This document shows positions 9,579 to 17,226 of a stretch of DNA of 37,647 nucleotides, in pieces. The notes under the pieces were generated by a model. The model did not search any database, was not told the origin of the DNA, and saw only the letters and a program-made list of their open reading frames with translations. The stretch spans positions 1 through 37,647 of the forward strand of contig CAIMSF010000117.1 of assembly GCA_903844055.1 (NCBI GenBank), written 5' to 3'. Both the position numbers and the translations under genes were made by a program. Each line of letters begins with the position of its first letter. Positions within the stretch are counted from its first letter, which is position 1. This DNA is from an uncultured bacterium (GTDB lineage: Bacteria > Bacillota_I > Bacilli_A > Izemoplasmatales > Hujiaoplasmataceae).

Positions 9579-11612
9579 ATGAAAAAACTCCTCTGCCTCG
9601 CGCTCCTCACCCTGATCCTGTGTTCCTTCTGCCCCGTCGTCAAGGTGTCCGCGGACACCGACTTCTGGCACGACCACTATCCTTACGACACCTACACCGT
9701 CGACTACCGCGGCCGGCTCACCTACACGCAGACCGCCTACGTCCCGATCGGCACCCTGAACGCTCCCGGGACCCTTCTGATGCCCGAGGACCTCTATATC
9801 CGCGACGGCTTGTTCTACGTCGCCGACACCGGTCACTCCCGCATCGCCGTCTTCGATTCCGACGGAGCGCTCGCTTCCGAGATCGGCACGGGCATCCTCG
9901 ACCGGCCGACCGGCGTCTTCGTGTCCTCCGACGGTTTCGTCTACGTCGCCGACAAGGGCACCGCGCTGGTCCACAAGTTCACCCTGGACGGCGCCTTCGT
10001 CCGCGACTACGGGCGTCCCGTCGAACCGCTCTTCGGCGCCTCCTCGCTGTACGTTCCGACCAAGGTCGTCGTCGGCGCCGGCGAGAACATCTACGTGATC
10101 GGCGAAGGCTCCACCTCCGGCGTGATCCAGCTCAACTACGACGGGTCGTTCCTCGGCTACTTCGGCGTGAACCTCTCGAACAAGTCGCTGATCCAGAAGA
10201 TCGCCGACGTGTTCGTCGTGGGCGACGAGTACGCCGCGAGCACCCCGCCGTCGCCGACGAACATCGCGATCAACGAGAAATCGCTCGTCTACACCTCGAC
10301 CCCCAATACCGAATCCGCCTTGAAGAAGCTCGACGTGAACGGCAACAACATCCTGACGATGGAAAACTACGACGTCGAAAGTGACGTCGTCGACCTCGCC
10401 GTCGACGACCTCGGCTACCTCTACGCGGTCTACGACGACGGCTTCCTCGTCGAATACGATCCGGCCGGCAACCTCCTGTTCGCCTTCGACGTGACCGCCT
10501 CGACGGGCAGCGTCCTCGGCCAGGTCAAGAGCGCGGCGGCGGTCGCGATCGACGCGAGCGGCCTCTTGTTCTGCCTCGACGGGACCGCCAACGCGATCGT
10601 GGCGTACGCCCCGACCGACTTCGCCGACCTCGTGCACCAGGCGATCGGCCGCTACAACGCGGGCGAATACGCGGAGAGCACGGGCTTGTTCGAAGCGATC
10701 CTGCGGCAGAACGCCAACTTCGCGCTCGCCCACGCCGCCCTCGGCAAAGCCTACTACCAGCAAGGCGACTATGAGGCCGCGCTCGCCGAATACCGCCTCG
10801 CCAGCGACGTCGCCGGCTATTCCGAAACCTACTGGAAGATCCGCGACGGATGGCTCAAGGCCAACCTCTCCTGGATCTTCGTCGCCCTCATCGCGCTGGC
10901 GGCCGCATCCGCCATCCTCAAACGGGTCGACCGCAAGACGGCCGTCTTCGCCGGCCTCCGGCGGGCCGTCCGGTCGGTCGCCGGGCGGACCGACGTCCGC
11001 CGCTACACGCTCGCCTTCCACATCCTCAAGGATCCCGCCGACGCCTTCTTCCAGATCAAGCGGCTCCATCGCGGGACGCCGGCCTCGGCGACGGTGCTGA
11101 TCGTCCTGTTGTTCATCGAATACTTGGTCATGCTCCGGTACACCGGCTTCGTGTTCGACACCGGCGCCGATTCGGTGAACCTGTTCGGCGCGGCCGCCGG
11201 CTTCTTCGGGATCTTCTTCCTGTTCGTGTTCTCCAACTACCTGATCTCCACCCTCTCGGACGGCGAGGGCTGGCTCAAGGACGTGTACGTCGGAACCGCC
11301 TACGCGCTGTCGCCGATCCTCGTCGGCTGGCTGCCGCTCACGCTCCTGAGCAACGTCCTCACCTTGAACGAGTCGGTCCTGTACCAGCTCGGCACCGCCG
11401 TGCTCTACGGCTGGACGGCGGTCCTGGTTTTCCTGTCCGCCAAGGAGATCCACAACTACGAGATCGGCGAGACGGTCAAGAACCTGCTCATGACCCTCTT
11501 CGCGATGGTCATCATCGTCCTGATCGGCTTCATCGTCTACGTCTTCGGTTCCGAACTTTGGGACTTCCTCGTTTCCTGGGGAAAGGAGCTGATCAACCGT
11601 GTGGCATCGTAG
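9579..11612 (+). CDS. NHL-repeat / TPR / Yip1-domain membrane protein
   Basis: This 677-aa protein has an unusual chain of domains. A signal sequence (1-25) leads to an extracytoplasmic NHL-type beta-propeller at about 45-345, with repeats such as MPEDLYIRDGLFYVADTGHSRIAVFD, DRPTGVFVSSDGFVYVADKGT and VVDLAVDDLGYLYAVYDDG. A TPR pair follows at about 347-407 (AIGRYNAGEYAESTGLFEAIL, ALGKAYYQQGDYEAALAEYRLA). After a transmembrane helix (about 430-447) comes a Yip1-like multi-pass domain (about 487-677). The gene is embedded between two permease pairs and overlaps the next gene by 14 nt, so it probably belongs to the transport apparatus as scaffold, sensor or assembly factor. Domain calls are by eye; the function is not known to me. 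Confidence 0.8.
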   Translation: MKKLLCLALLTLILCSFCPVVKVSADTDFWHDHYPYDTYTVDYRGRLTYTQTAYVPIGTLNAPGTLLMPEDLYIRDGLFYVADTGHSRIAVFDSDGALASEIGTGILDRPTGVFVSSDGFVYVADKGTALVHKFTLDGAFVRDYGRPVEPLFGASSLYVPTKVVVGAGENIYVIGEGSTSGVIQLNYDGSFLGYFGVNLSNKSLIQKIADVFVVGDEYAASTPPSPTNIAINEKSLVYTSTPNTESALKKLDVNGNNILTMENYDVESDVVDLAVDDLGYLYAVYDDGFLVEYDPAGNLLFAFDVTASTGSVLGQVKSAAAVAIDASGLLFCLDGTANAIVAYAPTDFADLVHQAIGRYNAGEYAESTGLFEAILRQNANFALAHAALGKAYYQQGDYEAALAEYRLASDVAGYSETYWKIRDGWLKANLSWIFVALIALAAASAILKRVDRKTAVFAGLRRAVRSVAGRTDVRRYTLAFHILKDPADAFFQIKRLHRGTPASATVLIVLLFIEYLVMLRYTGFVFDTGADSVNLFGAAAGFFGIFFLFVFSNYLISTLSDGEGWLKDVYVGTAYALSPILVGWLPLTLLSNVLTLNESVLYQLGTAVLYGWTAVLVFLSAKEIHNYEIGETVKNLLMTLFAMVIIVLIGFIVYVFGSELWDFLVSWGKELINRVAS

Positions 11613-13884
11613 CTTGACGAAGAAACTATCGCTTGCGGCGATCCTCCTGTCCGCCGCGTTCGTCTCCGGCGCGATCCTCGCCGCCGACCGCCGCGTCCCG
11701 GCGGACACGCTCGACGGCGGCTCCGCGGTCCTCGAGGCGACCCGCTTCACCTCCAACCAGTATACCCAGACCGATGACGAGTCCGTCGTCGACAGTTCCC
11801 TGACGATTCCCGGCACCTTCGCGCTCGTCGGCGAGACCGACGCCCTCCAGCTCTATGCGGAAAGCCCGAACGGGGCGATCCGCGTCGTGAACAAGGCGGA
11901 CGGCTACGTCTACGGCTCGAGCTTCGATGCGGCGCTCGTCCCGATCCCCTACTTCAACACGACCTGGGAGGGCATCGTCAACTCGGCCGCCGTGATCGAG
12001 TACTACTCCTACAACGACACGAACGGCGCCTACATCGTGAACGAGGAATCGTTCTACACGAGTCCGCTCACGACGATGGACTACCATCCCGTCGACGGCG
12101 GCTACGAACTTTCCGTCGTCTACGGCGAATCCTCGATCGGCCTTACGATCCGGGTCTATGTCGAAGGGAACTACCTCCATGTCGAAGTCCCCGCCGAATC
12201 GATCACCGAAGGCGACGCCTTCAAGCTCCGGAGCGTCAAATGCTTCCCGTTCCTCGGCTCCGTCTTCGGCGATTCGATCCCCGGCTACGTCTTCGTCCCG
12301 GACGGTTCCGGCGCCCTGATCCGCTACAAGCCGATCGACGCCGTCACCGACATCTACGAGTTCAACTACTACGGGTCGGACACCGGGATCCTCCGCGCCG
12401 CCGTCGAGGAACCCTCCATCAACTTCCCGGTCACGGGGATGGTCCACGGCATCCGCCAGCACGGCTTCGTGCAGATCATCGAAGACGGCGACGCCTTCGC
12501 GACGCTCGTCGTCTCCCCCGCGAAGAACAACCTGAAATACTACTACTCCTACAACAAGTTCGTCTACCGCGGCACCTACCGCTCGCCCTCCTCGAAGGCC
12601 GACGCCGCCTCCGGCGCCGGGCAGCAGGTGATCGAAGCCGGCCGCAACTCGTGCGACGTGTCGGTCGTCTACGCCTTCCTTTCCGGCGAGGACGCCGACT
12701 ATGTCGGGATGGCGAACGCCTATCAGGACTATCTCGTGGATGTTTCCGGCGTCGCGCGCAACACCCCGACGCCCGGGCTCGTGCCCGCTCTGATCGAACT
12801 CGTCGGCGCCGAGAAAAGCCCCGGCTTCCTCTTCGACGAGACGGTCGTCATGACCTCGTACGCCGCGGCCGGCGCGATCCTCTCCGACCTCGCGGCCGCG
12901 ATCCCCGCCCTCACCGTCGTCTACAAGGGCTGGAGCGAGGGCGGATACTCCGCCGGCGGCGCGCGTTACGACCGCCGCGAAGCCGCCCTCGGCACCCAGG
13001 CTGAATTGCTCGACCTGATCGAAACCTACAACCGGGGGAACAACGCGCTCATGCTCTACGCCGACTTCGTGCGCGTCTCCGACGCCGGCTCCTACAACGT
13101 CTACCGTGACGTCGCGCAGCGGATCGACACCTCGCTTCACACGGCGCAGGGTCTCTTGCGGACCTGGAACTACCTCAGTCCCGCCCGTTCCGCCACCTAC
13201 CTCGGCGGCGCTTCCGAACGACTCGCCGGGTGGGGCGCTTCCGAACTCGCGCTCGGTTCGATCGGCTATCTCCTCTATTCCGATTTCCGCGACGCCGCCG
13301 TTCCGGTGGACCGCGCGGAAGCCCTCGCGATCTACCGGGAGGCGCTCGCGGAAGGCGCCATGAAGCATTCCGTCTATCGCGCCAACGCCTACCTGCTCGC
13401 CTACGCGAACCGCTACCTGGCGGTGCCGACGACTACCTCCGGCTTTACGATCTACACCGACACGGTCCCGTTCGTCGCGATCCTGCTCGCCGGACTGATG
13501 GAAGCCTACGGTCCGTACGCGAACTTCTTCGCCAACCGCACCGAGGAGACCCTGCGGTCGATCGATTATGGCCTGTTGCCGTCGTTCATTCTCACCGAGG
13601 CCTCGGCGTACCGTCTGAACGAGACCGAACTCGCCAGCCTCTATTCCTCCTCCTACGACACCTGGGGCGACACCGTCCGGGACATCTACGCGGAGGTTTC
13701 GGACGTCCTCTCGGCCTTCTACGGAAGCCGGGTGGCATCGCGCCGCGTCCCCGCCCCCGGCGTCGTCGCGACGCTGTACGCAAACGGCGTCACGGTCTAC
13801 GTGAACTACACAGGGTCCGACTATGTCGAAGGCCCCCTCACGGTCCCGGCGCAGTCCAGCGAGGCGGTGATCCCCGATGAATGA
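11599..13884 (+). CDS. DUF5696-type extracytoplasmic protein, possibly a glycosidase-like TIM barrel
   Basis: This 761-aa protein has an N-terminal hydrophobic signal or anchor (about 9-28) and no lipobox. The N-terminal half is beta-rich and holds PGYVFVPDGSGALI, which I associate with DUF5696 proteins. The C-terminal half alternates helices and strands like a TIM barrel (for example YKGWSEGGYSAGG, NNALMLYADFVRV, SIGYLLYSDF). A GH-like fold is inferred and no catalytic pair is proven. Such proteins are known to me from Paenibacillus-like sugar-transporter loci, next to Yip1-domain proteins and permeases. The start is GTG at 11599, with AAAGGAG upstream inside the preceding gene; the two genes overlap by 14 nt. 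It overlaps the next permease by 8 nt. Confidence 0.75.
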   Translation: MWHRSLTKKLSLAAILLSAAFVSGAILAADRRVPADTLDGGSAVLEATRFTSNQYTQTDDESVVDSSLTIPGTFALVGETDALQLYAESPNGAIRVVNKADGYVYGSSFDAALVPIPYFNTTWEGIVNSAAVIEYYSYNDTNGAYIVNEESFYTSPLTTMDYHPVDGGYELSVVYGESSIGLTIRVYVEGNYLHVEVPAESITEGDAFKLRSVKCFPFLGSVFGDSIPGYVFVPDGSGALIRYKPIDAVTDIYEFNYYGSDTGILRAAVEEPSINFPVTGMVHGIRQHGFVQIIEDGDAFATLVVSPAKNNLKYYYSYNKFVYRGTYRSPSSKADAASGAGQQVIEAGRNSCDVSVVYAFLSGEDADYVGMANAYQDYLVDVSGVARNTPTPGLVPALIELVGAEKSPGFLFDETVVMTSYAAAGAILSDLAAAIPALTVVYKGWSEGGYSAGGARYDRREAALGTQAELLDLIETYNRGNNALMLYADFVRVSDAGSYNVYRDVAQRIDTSLHTAQGLLRTWNYLSPARSATYLGGASERLAGWGASELALGSIGYLLYSDFRDAAVPVDRAEALAIYREALAEGAMKHSVYRANAYLLAYANRYLAVPTTTSGFTIYTDTVPFVAILLAGLMEAYGPYANFFANRTEETLRSIDYGLLPSFILTEASAYRLNETELASLYSSSYDTWGDTVRDIYAEVSDVLSAFYGSRVASRRVPAPGVVATLYANGVTVYVNYTGSDYVEGPLTVPAQSSEAVIPDE

Positions 13885-14773
13885 GTCCGGCAGGATCCGC
13901 AGGCCGCTCAAGCGCGAGAAGCGGATGAACCTCGTCGGCTGGTCGATGCTCCTGCCGTGGGCGTTCGGCTTCCTCGTCTTCACCCTCTACCCGATCCTCT
14001 CCTCCTTCCGCTACAGCCTCTCCGAGGTCATCCTCGACGGCGCGGGGATCCGGGTGACCTTTGTCGGCCTCGAAAACTACCGCGCCGCGTTCTCCTCGGC
14101 GGCCGGCTTCGCCTTCCTCCAGTCGGTCCTCGACTTCGCCCTCGAGGTGCTCTTCAAGGTCCCGATCATCACCGTCTTCGCGATCATCATCGCCGTCCTC
14201 CTGAACCAGAAGATCAAGCTGCGCGGCTTCTTCCGCGCGATCTACTTCCTCCCCGTCATCATCGCCTCGGGACCGGTCATCAACCAGCTCGCCAGCCAGG
14301 GCGCGGCGACGATCCCGCTCGTCGAGCAGATGGGCATCCTCGACTTCATCAACCGCACCTTCGCCCCCGCCCTCGCCCGGCCGATCGCCGGCGTGTTCGA
14401 TGAATTGATCGTGATCCTGTGGTTCTCCGGGGTGCAGATCCTCCTGTTCATCGCGGCGCTCCAGAAGATCGACCGAAGCGTCTACGAGGCCGCGATGATC
14501 GACGGAGCGGGTCCGTGGGAATCGTTTTGGAAGATCACCATGCCGGCGCTTGCGATGATGGTCCGGGTGTCGGTCGTCTTCACGATCATCAACCTCGCGA
14601 CCTTCTCGGAGAATCCGGCGATCCAGCACATCAGGAGCAACATGTTCGCCCTCGAGACCGGCTTCGGCTTCTCCTCGGCGATCGCCTGGATCTACTTCGT
14701 GGCGCTCGCCCTCATCCTCGGCATCGCCGTCGGCGCCCTGAGCGCCTTCGGCCGGAAGAAGGCGAGAACATGA
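13877..14773 (+). CDS. Sugar ABC transporter permease, MalF/LacF type (pair B)
   Basis: This 298-aa polytopic permease has the N-terminal core MNLVGWSMLLPWAFGFLVFTLYPILSSF and the EAA loop VYEAAMIDGAGPWESFWKITMPAL. It differs clearly from the pair-A MalF-like protein, so the two pairs are not a recent duplication. The ATG overlaps the end of the DUF5696 gene by 8 nt, and GGTGAT upstream can act as Shine-Dalgarno. With the next gene it forms a second complete CUT1-type channel. Confidence 0.94.
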   Translation: MNESGRIRRPLKREKRMNLVGWSMLLPWAFGFLVFTLYPILSSFRYSLSEVILDGAGIRVTFVGLENYRAAFSSAAGFAFLQSVLDFALEVLFKVPIITVFAIIIAVLLNQKIKLRGFFRAIYFLPVIIASGPVINQLASQGAATIPLVEQMGILDFINRTFAPALARPIAGVFDELIVILWFSGVQILLFIAALQKIDRSVYEAAMIDGAGPWESFWKITMPALAMMVRVSVVFTIINLATFSENPAIQHIRSNMFALETGFGFSSAIAWIYFVALALILGIAVGALSAFGRKKART

Positions 14774-15681
14774 TGGACCTGAACCGCCGGATGAAGATCC
14801 GCCGCTTCTTCCTCGGCAAGGACGGCATCGTCGGCAAAATCGTCCTCTACGGCCTGCTCCTCACGATCGGCTTCGTCTACCTCTTCCCGCTCATCAAGAT
14901 GTTCACGACCTCGATCATGGACCTCTCCGACCTCGTCAACCCGGTCGTCGAGTGGATCCCCACGAAGCTCTACCTCGAGAACTACCGGACCGGCCTGATC
15001 GTCCTCAAGTACGGCTCGACGCTCCTCTTCAGCCTCGCCGTCACGCTCGTCCCGGCGCTCCTCCAGACCGCCGTCACGTCCCTCACCGGCTACGCCCTCG
15101 CGAAGTTCAAGGTGCGCGGCCGACGCATCGTGTTCGCCCTCATCCTGCTCACCTACCTGCTTCCCCAGCAGGTGTACATGATCCCGAAGTTCGTCCTCTT
15201 CGACCAGTTCGGGATCCTCAAGACGGCGTGGTCGATCATCTTCCCGGCCACCTTCGGACAGGGCCTGTCCTCGGCCATCTTCATCCTCATCTTCTACCAG
15301 TTCTTCCGGATCCAGCCGCCCGCGCTCGACGAATCGGCCGAGATCGACGGGGCGAACCCGTATCAGATCTTCTTCCGGATCGGCGTGCCGCTCGCGGCGC
15401 CGGCGTATCTGAGCGCGTTCCTCTTCTCGTTCGTCTGGTACTGGAACGAAACGTACATCTCCTCCCTGTTCCTCGGGACGGACCTGTACACGCTGCAGCT
15501 GAAGCTCTTCAATTTCCAATCGCAGTTCAATCTCGCCACCGGCATCGCCCAGACGGCGACCAACGAAGCGATCCGCTATGCGGCGACGATCCTGATCATC
15601 CTGCCGGTCCTCGTCGTGTATGCGGTCATGCAGAAATGGTTCGTCGAGGGCATCGACAAGACCGGCGTCACCGGCGAGTAA
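14770..15681 (+). CDS. Sugar ABC transporter permease, MalG/LacG type (pair B)
   Basis: The 303-aa permease starts at ATG 14770, which overlaps the preceding TGA as ATGA. The track start at 14419 lies inside the previous gene and is rejected. It has about six membrane helices and the EAA loop LDESAEIDGANPYQIFFRIGVPLAAP. It ends 15 nt before the proposed start of the GH144-like lipoprotein. It completes the second permease pair; no ATPase accompanies it. Confidence 0.94.
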   Translation: MMDLNRRMKIRRFFLGKDGIVGKIVLYGLLLTIGFVYLFPLIKMFTTSIMDLSDLVNPVVEWIPTKLYLENYRTGLIVLKYGSTLLFSLAVTLVPALLQTAVTSLTGYALAKFKVRGRRIVFALILLTYLLPQQVYMIPKFVLFDQFGILKTAWSIIFPATFGQGLSSAIFILIFYQFFRIQPPALDESAEIDGANPYQIFFRIGVPLAAPAYLSAFLFSFVWYWNETYISSLFLGTDLYTLQLKLFNFQSQFNLATGIAQTATNEAIRYAATILIILPVLVVYAVMQKWFVEGIDKTGVTGE

Positions 15682-15696
15682 AGGGAGGGACCCAAA

Positions 15697-17157
15697 ATCG
15701 GCAAGATCAAACTCATCCTATCGCTTCTCCTGGCAAGTCTCCTGACCGGCTGCGTCGCCGCCACGACGGCGACTTCGACCACCGCCGCGACCACCGCGCA
15801 AACGACCCTGACCACGACCTCCGGCGCCGCCACGACGACCGAACCCACCACCCAGACGACGACCCAGACGACCGCCACGCCGTACGTCTACGACCCGATC
15901 GACGTCCCCGCCGAGGTCCTGCTCGAGGAACGGCTCTCCTTCAAGTTCTTCTGGGAGGTCGTCAACGGCGATCCCCAGAGCGCCGGTTACGGGATGATCT
16001 CCGACCGCTACAACTACCAGACCGGCGCCGTCGGCGTCGCCTCGATCGCCTCGATCGGTTTCGGCCTCGCGGCCCTGCCGGCCGGCGTCGAAAACGACTG
16101 GATCAACGACGACGAAGGCTATGAGCGCGCCCTCGGCACGCTCGAGACGATGGCCGGACTGCAGCGCACGCACGGCTTCTACTACCACTTCCTCAACATG
16201 TCCAACGGCGGCCGCGCCGGCTATACGGAAGTCTCGATCATCGACACCGCCCTCTTCATCTGCGGGGCCATCACCGCCGGCGAATACTTCGGCGGCGACG
16301 TCAAGCTCCTCGCCGACGAGATCGCCGCCGGGGTCGAGTGGGACTGGTACTACAACGACGCCCAGCAGGTCTTCTACATGGGCTACTCCCCCGAAAGCGG
16401 CTTCTCCGGCGCCTGGAACATGTACGCCGAGCAGCTGATGGTCTACATCCTCGCCGCCGGTTCCATCGACCACAAGGTCGGCAAGGAGGCCTACGACCGG
16501 ATGAAGTCGCTTGCGACGCGCAAGTCGTACGGCACCTCCGGCGTCTTCTACAACACCCCCGCCGGCACGCTCTTCACCTACCAGTTCGCCCACGCCTGGT
16601 TCGATTCGGGCTCGATGCTCGACGCCGACGGCTACGACTGGTTCGACAACTCGCGCCGGGCGTCGATCGCCGCGTACGAGTACGCGGTCGCGGCCTCGCA
16701 GGCCTACAAGACGCTCTCCAGCGTATCGTGGGGCCTCACCGCCTCCGACGGGCCCGACGGCTACAAGGGCAACTACGGCAACCTGCCCTCCAACGGCGGG
16801 AACTACATCGACGGCACGCTCGCCCCGTGCGGGGCGATCGGCTCGATCGTCTTCACGCCCGAGCTGGTGATCCCGGCGATCCAGCACTACGCCTCGATCC
16901 CCGCCCTCCAGGGCCGATACGGCTTCCGCGACGCCTACAACCTCGGCGTCACCGAAACCGCGCTGCCGGCCGTCCGCCGGCCGGTCGCGCCAATCCCCGA
17001 AACCGGCTGGTTCAACACCGACGTGATCGGCATCGACAAGGGCATCACCGTCCTGATGATCGAGAACTACCGCTCCGGCCTCATCTGGCATTACTTCATG
17101 CAAAACGAAGCCGTCCGGCGCGGCCTCGCCGAACTCGGCTTCACCGTCAAACCCTAG
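15697..17157 (+). CDS. Glycoamylase-family (GH144-like, endo-beta-1,2-glucanase-like) surface lipoprotein, apparent ATC start
   Basis: The protein has the Glycoamylase fold (Pfam PF10091), an (alpha/alpha)6 barrel that includes GH144 endo-beta-1,2-glucanases. Supporting motifs are GMISDRYNYQTGAVGVASIASIGFGL, YTEVSIIDTALFICGAITAGEYF, YGTSGVFYNTP, HAWFDSGS, VSWGLTASDGPDGYKG and LAPCGAIGSIVFTPE. The track starts it at 15994, which would cut the fold. In frame from 15697 one reads (I)GKIKLILSLLLASLLTGC, a complete lipoprotein signal with lipobox LLTGC, then a Thr-rich tether. There is no ATG, GTG or TTG between the upstream stop (15679) and this signal. AGGGAGGG lies 7 nt before ATC 15697, so ATC is the likely start (486 aa). 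It probably degrades glucan at the cell surface; beta-1,2 specificity is inferred from family and from the GH94/GH3 neighbours. Confidence 0.82.
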   Translation: MGKIKLILSLLLASLLTGCVAATTATSTTAATTAQTTLTTTSGAATTTEPTTQTTTQTTATPYVYDPIDVPAEVLLEERLSFKFFWEVVNGDPQSAGYGMISDRYNYQTGAVGVASIASIGFGLAALPAGVENDWINDDEGYERALGTLETMAGLQRTHGFYYHFLNMSNGGRAGYTEVSIIDTALFICGAITAGEYFGGDVKLLADEIAAGVEWDWYYNDAQQVFYMGYSPESGFSGAWNMYAEQLMVYILAAGSIDHKVGKEAYDRMKSLATRKSYGTSGVFYNTPAGTLFTYQFAHAWFDSGSMLDADGYDWFDNSRRASIAAYEYAVAASQAYKTLSSVSWGLTASDGPDGYKGNYGNLPSNGGNYIDGTLAPCGAIGSIVFTPELVIPAIQHYASIPALQGRYGFRDAYNLGVTETALPAVRRPVAPIPETGWFNTDVIGIDKGITVLMIENYRSGLIWHYFMQNEAVRRGLAELGFTVKP

Positions 17158-17164
17158 GCTTCAC

Positions 17165-17182
17165 CATGCCTCCGCGGGCATG
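17165..17182 (+). other. Intercistronic hairpin between the GH144-like and repeat-lipoprotein genes
   Basis: CATGCC and GGCATG flank a six-base loop in the 69-nt gap. No T-tract follows, so it is not a clear terminator. It could stabilise or process the mRNA, or be incidental. Confidence 0.3.
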
Positions 17183-17226
17183 CGCTCCCATAGTGACTCA
17201 AAAATAGAAAGAAATAGGAGGAAACA

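Noticed and set aside
9561-13983. Long minus-strand ORFs (751 and 785 aa) opposite the Yip1 and DUF5696 genes
   Set aside because: Same GC-bias artefact; the translations are rich in Glu, Asp, Val, Gly and Arg without domains, and the plus-strand genes have signal peptides and membrane segments.
14419-14769. Upstream extension of the pair-B MalG-like permease
   Set aside because: It lies within the preceding permease gene in another frame; ATG 14770 gives the normal permease length with ATGA coupling.
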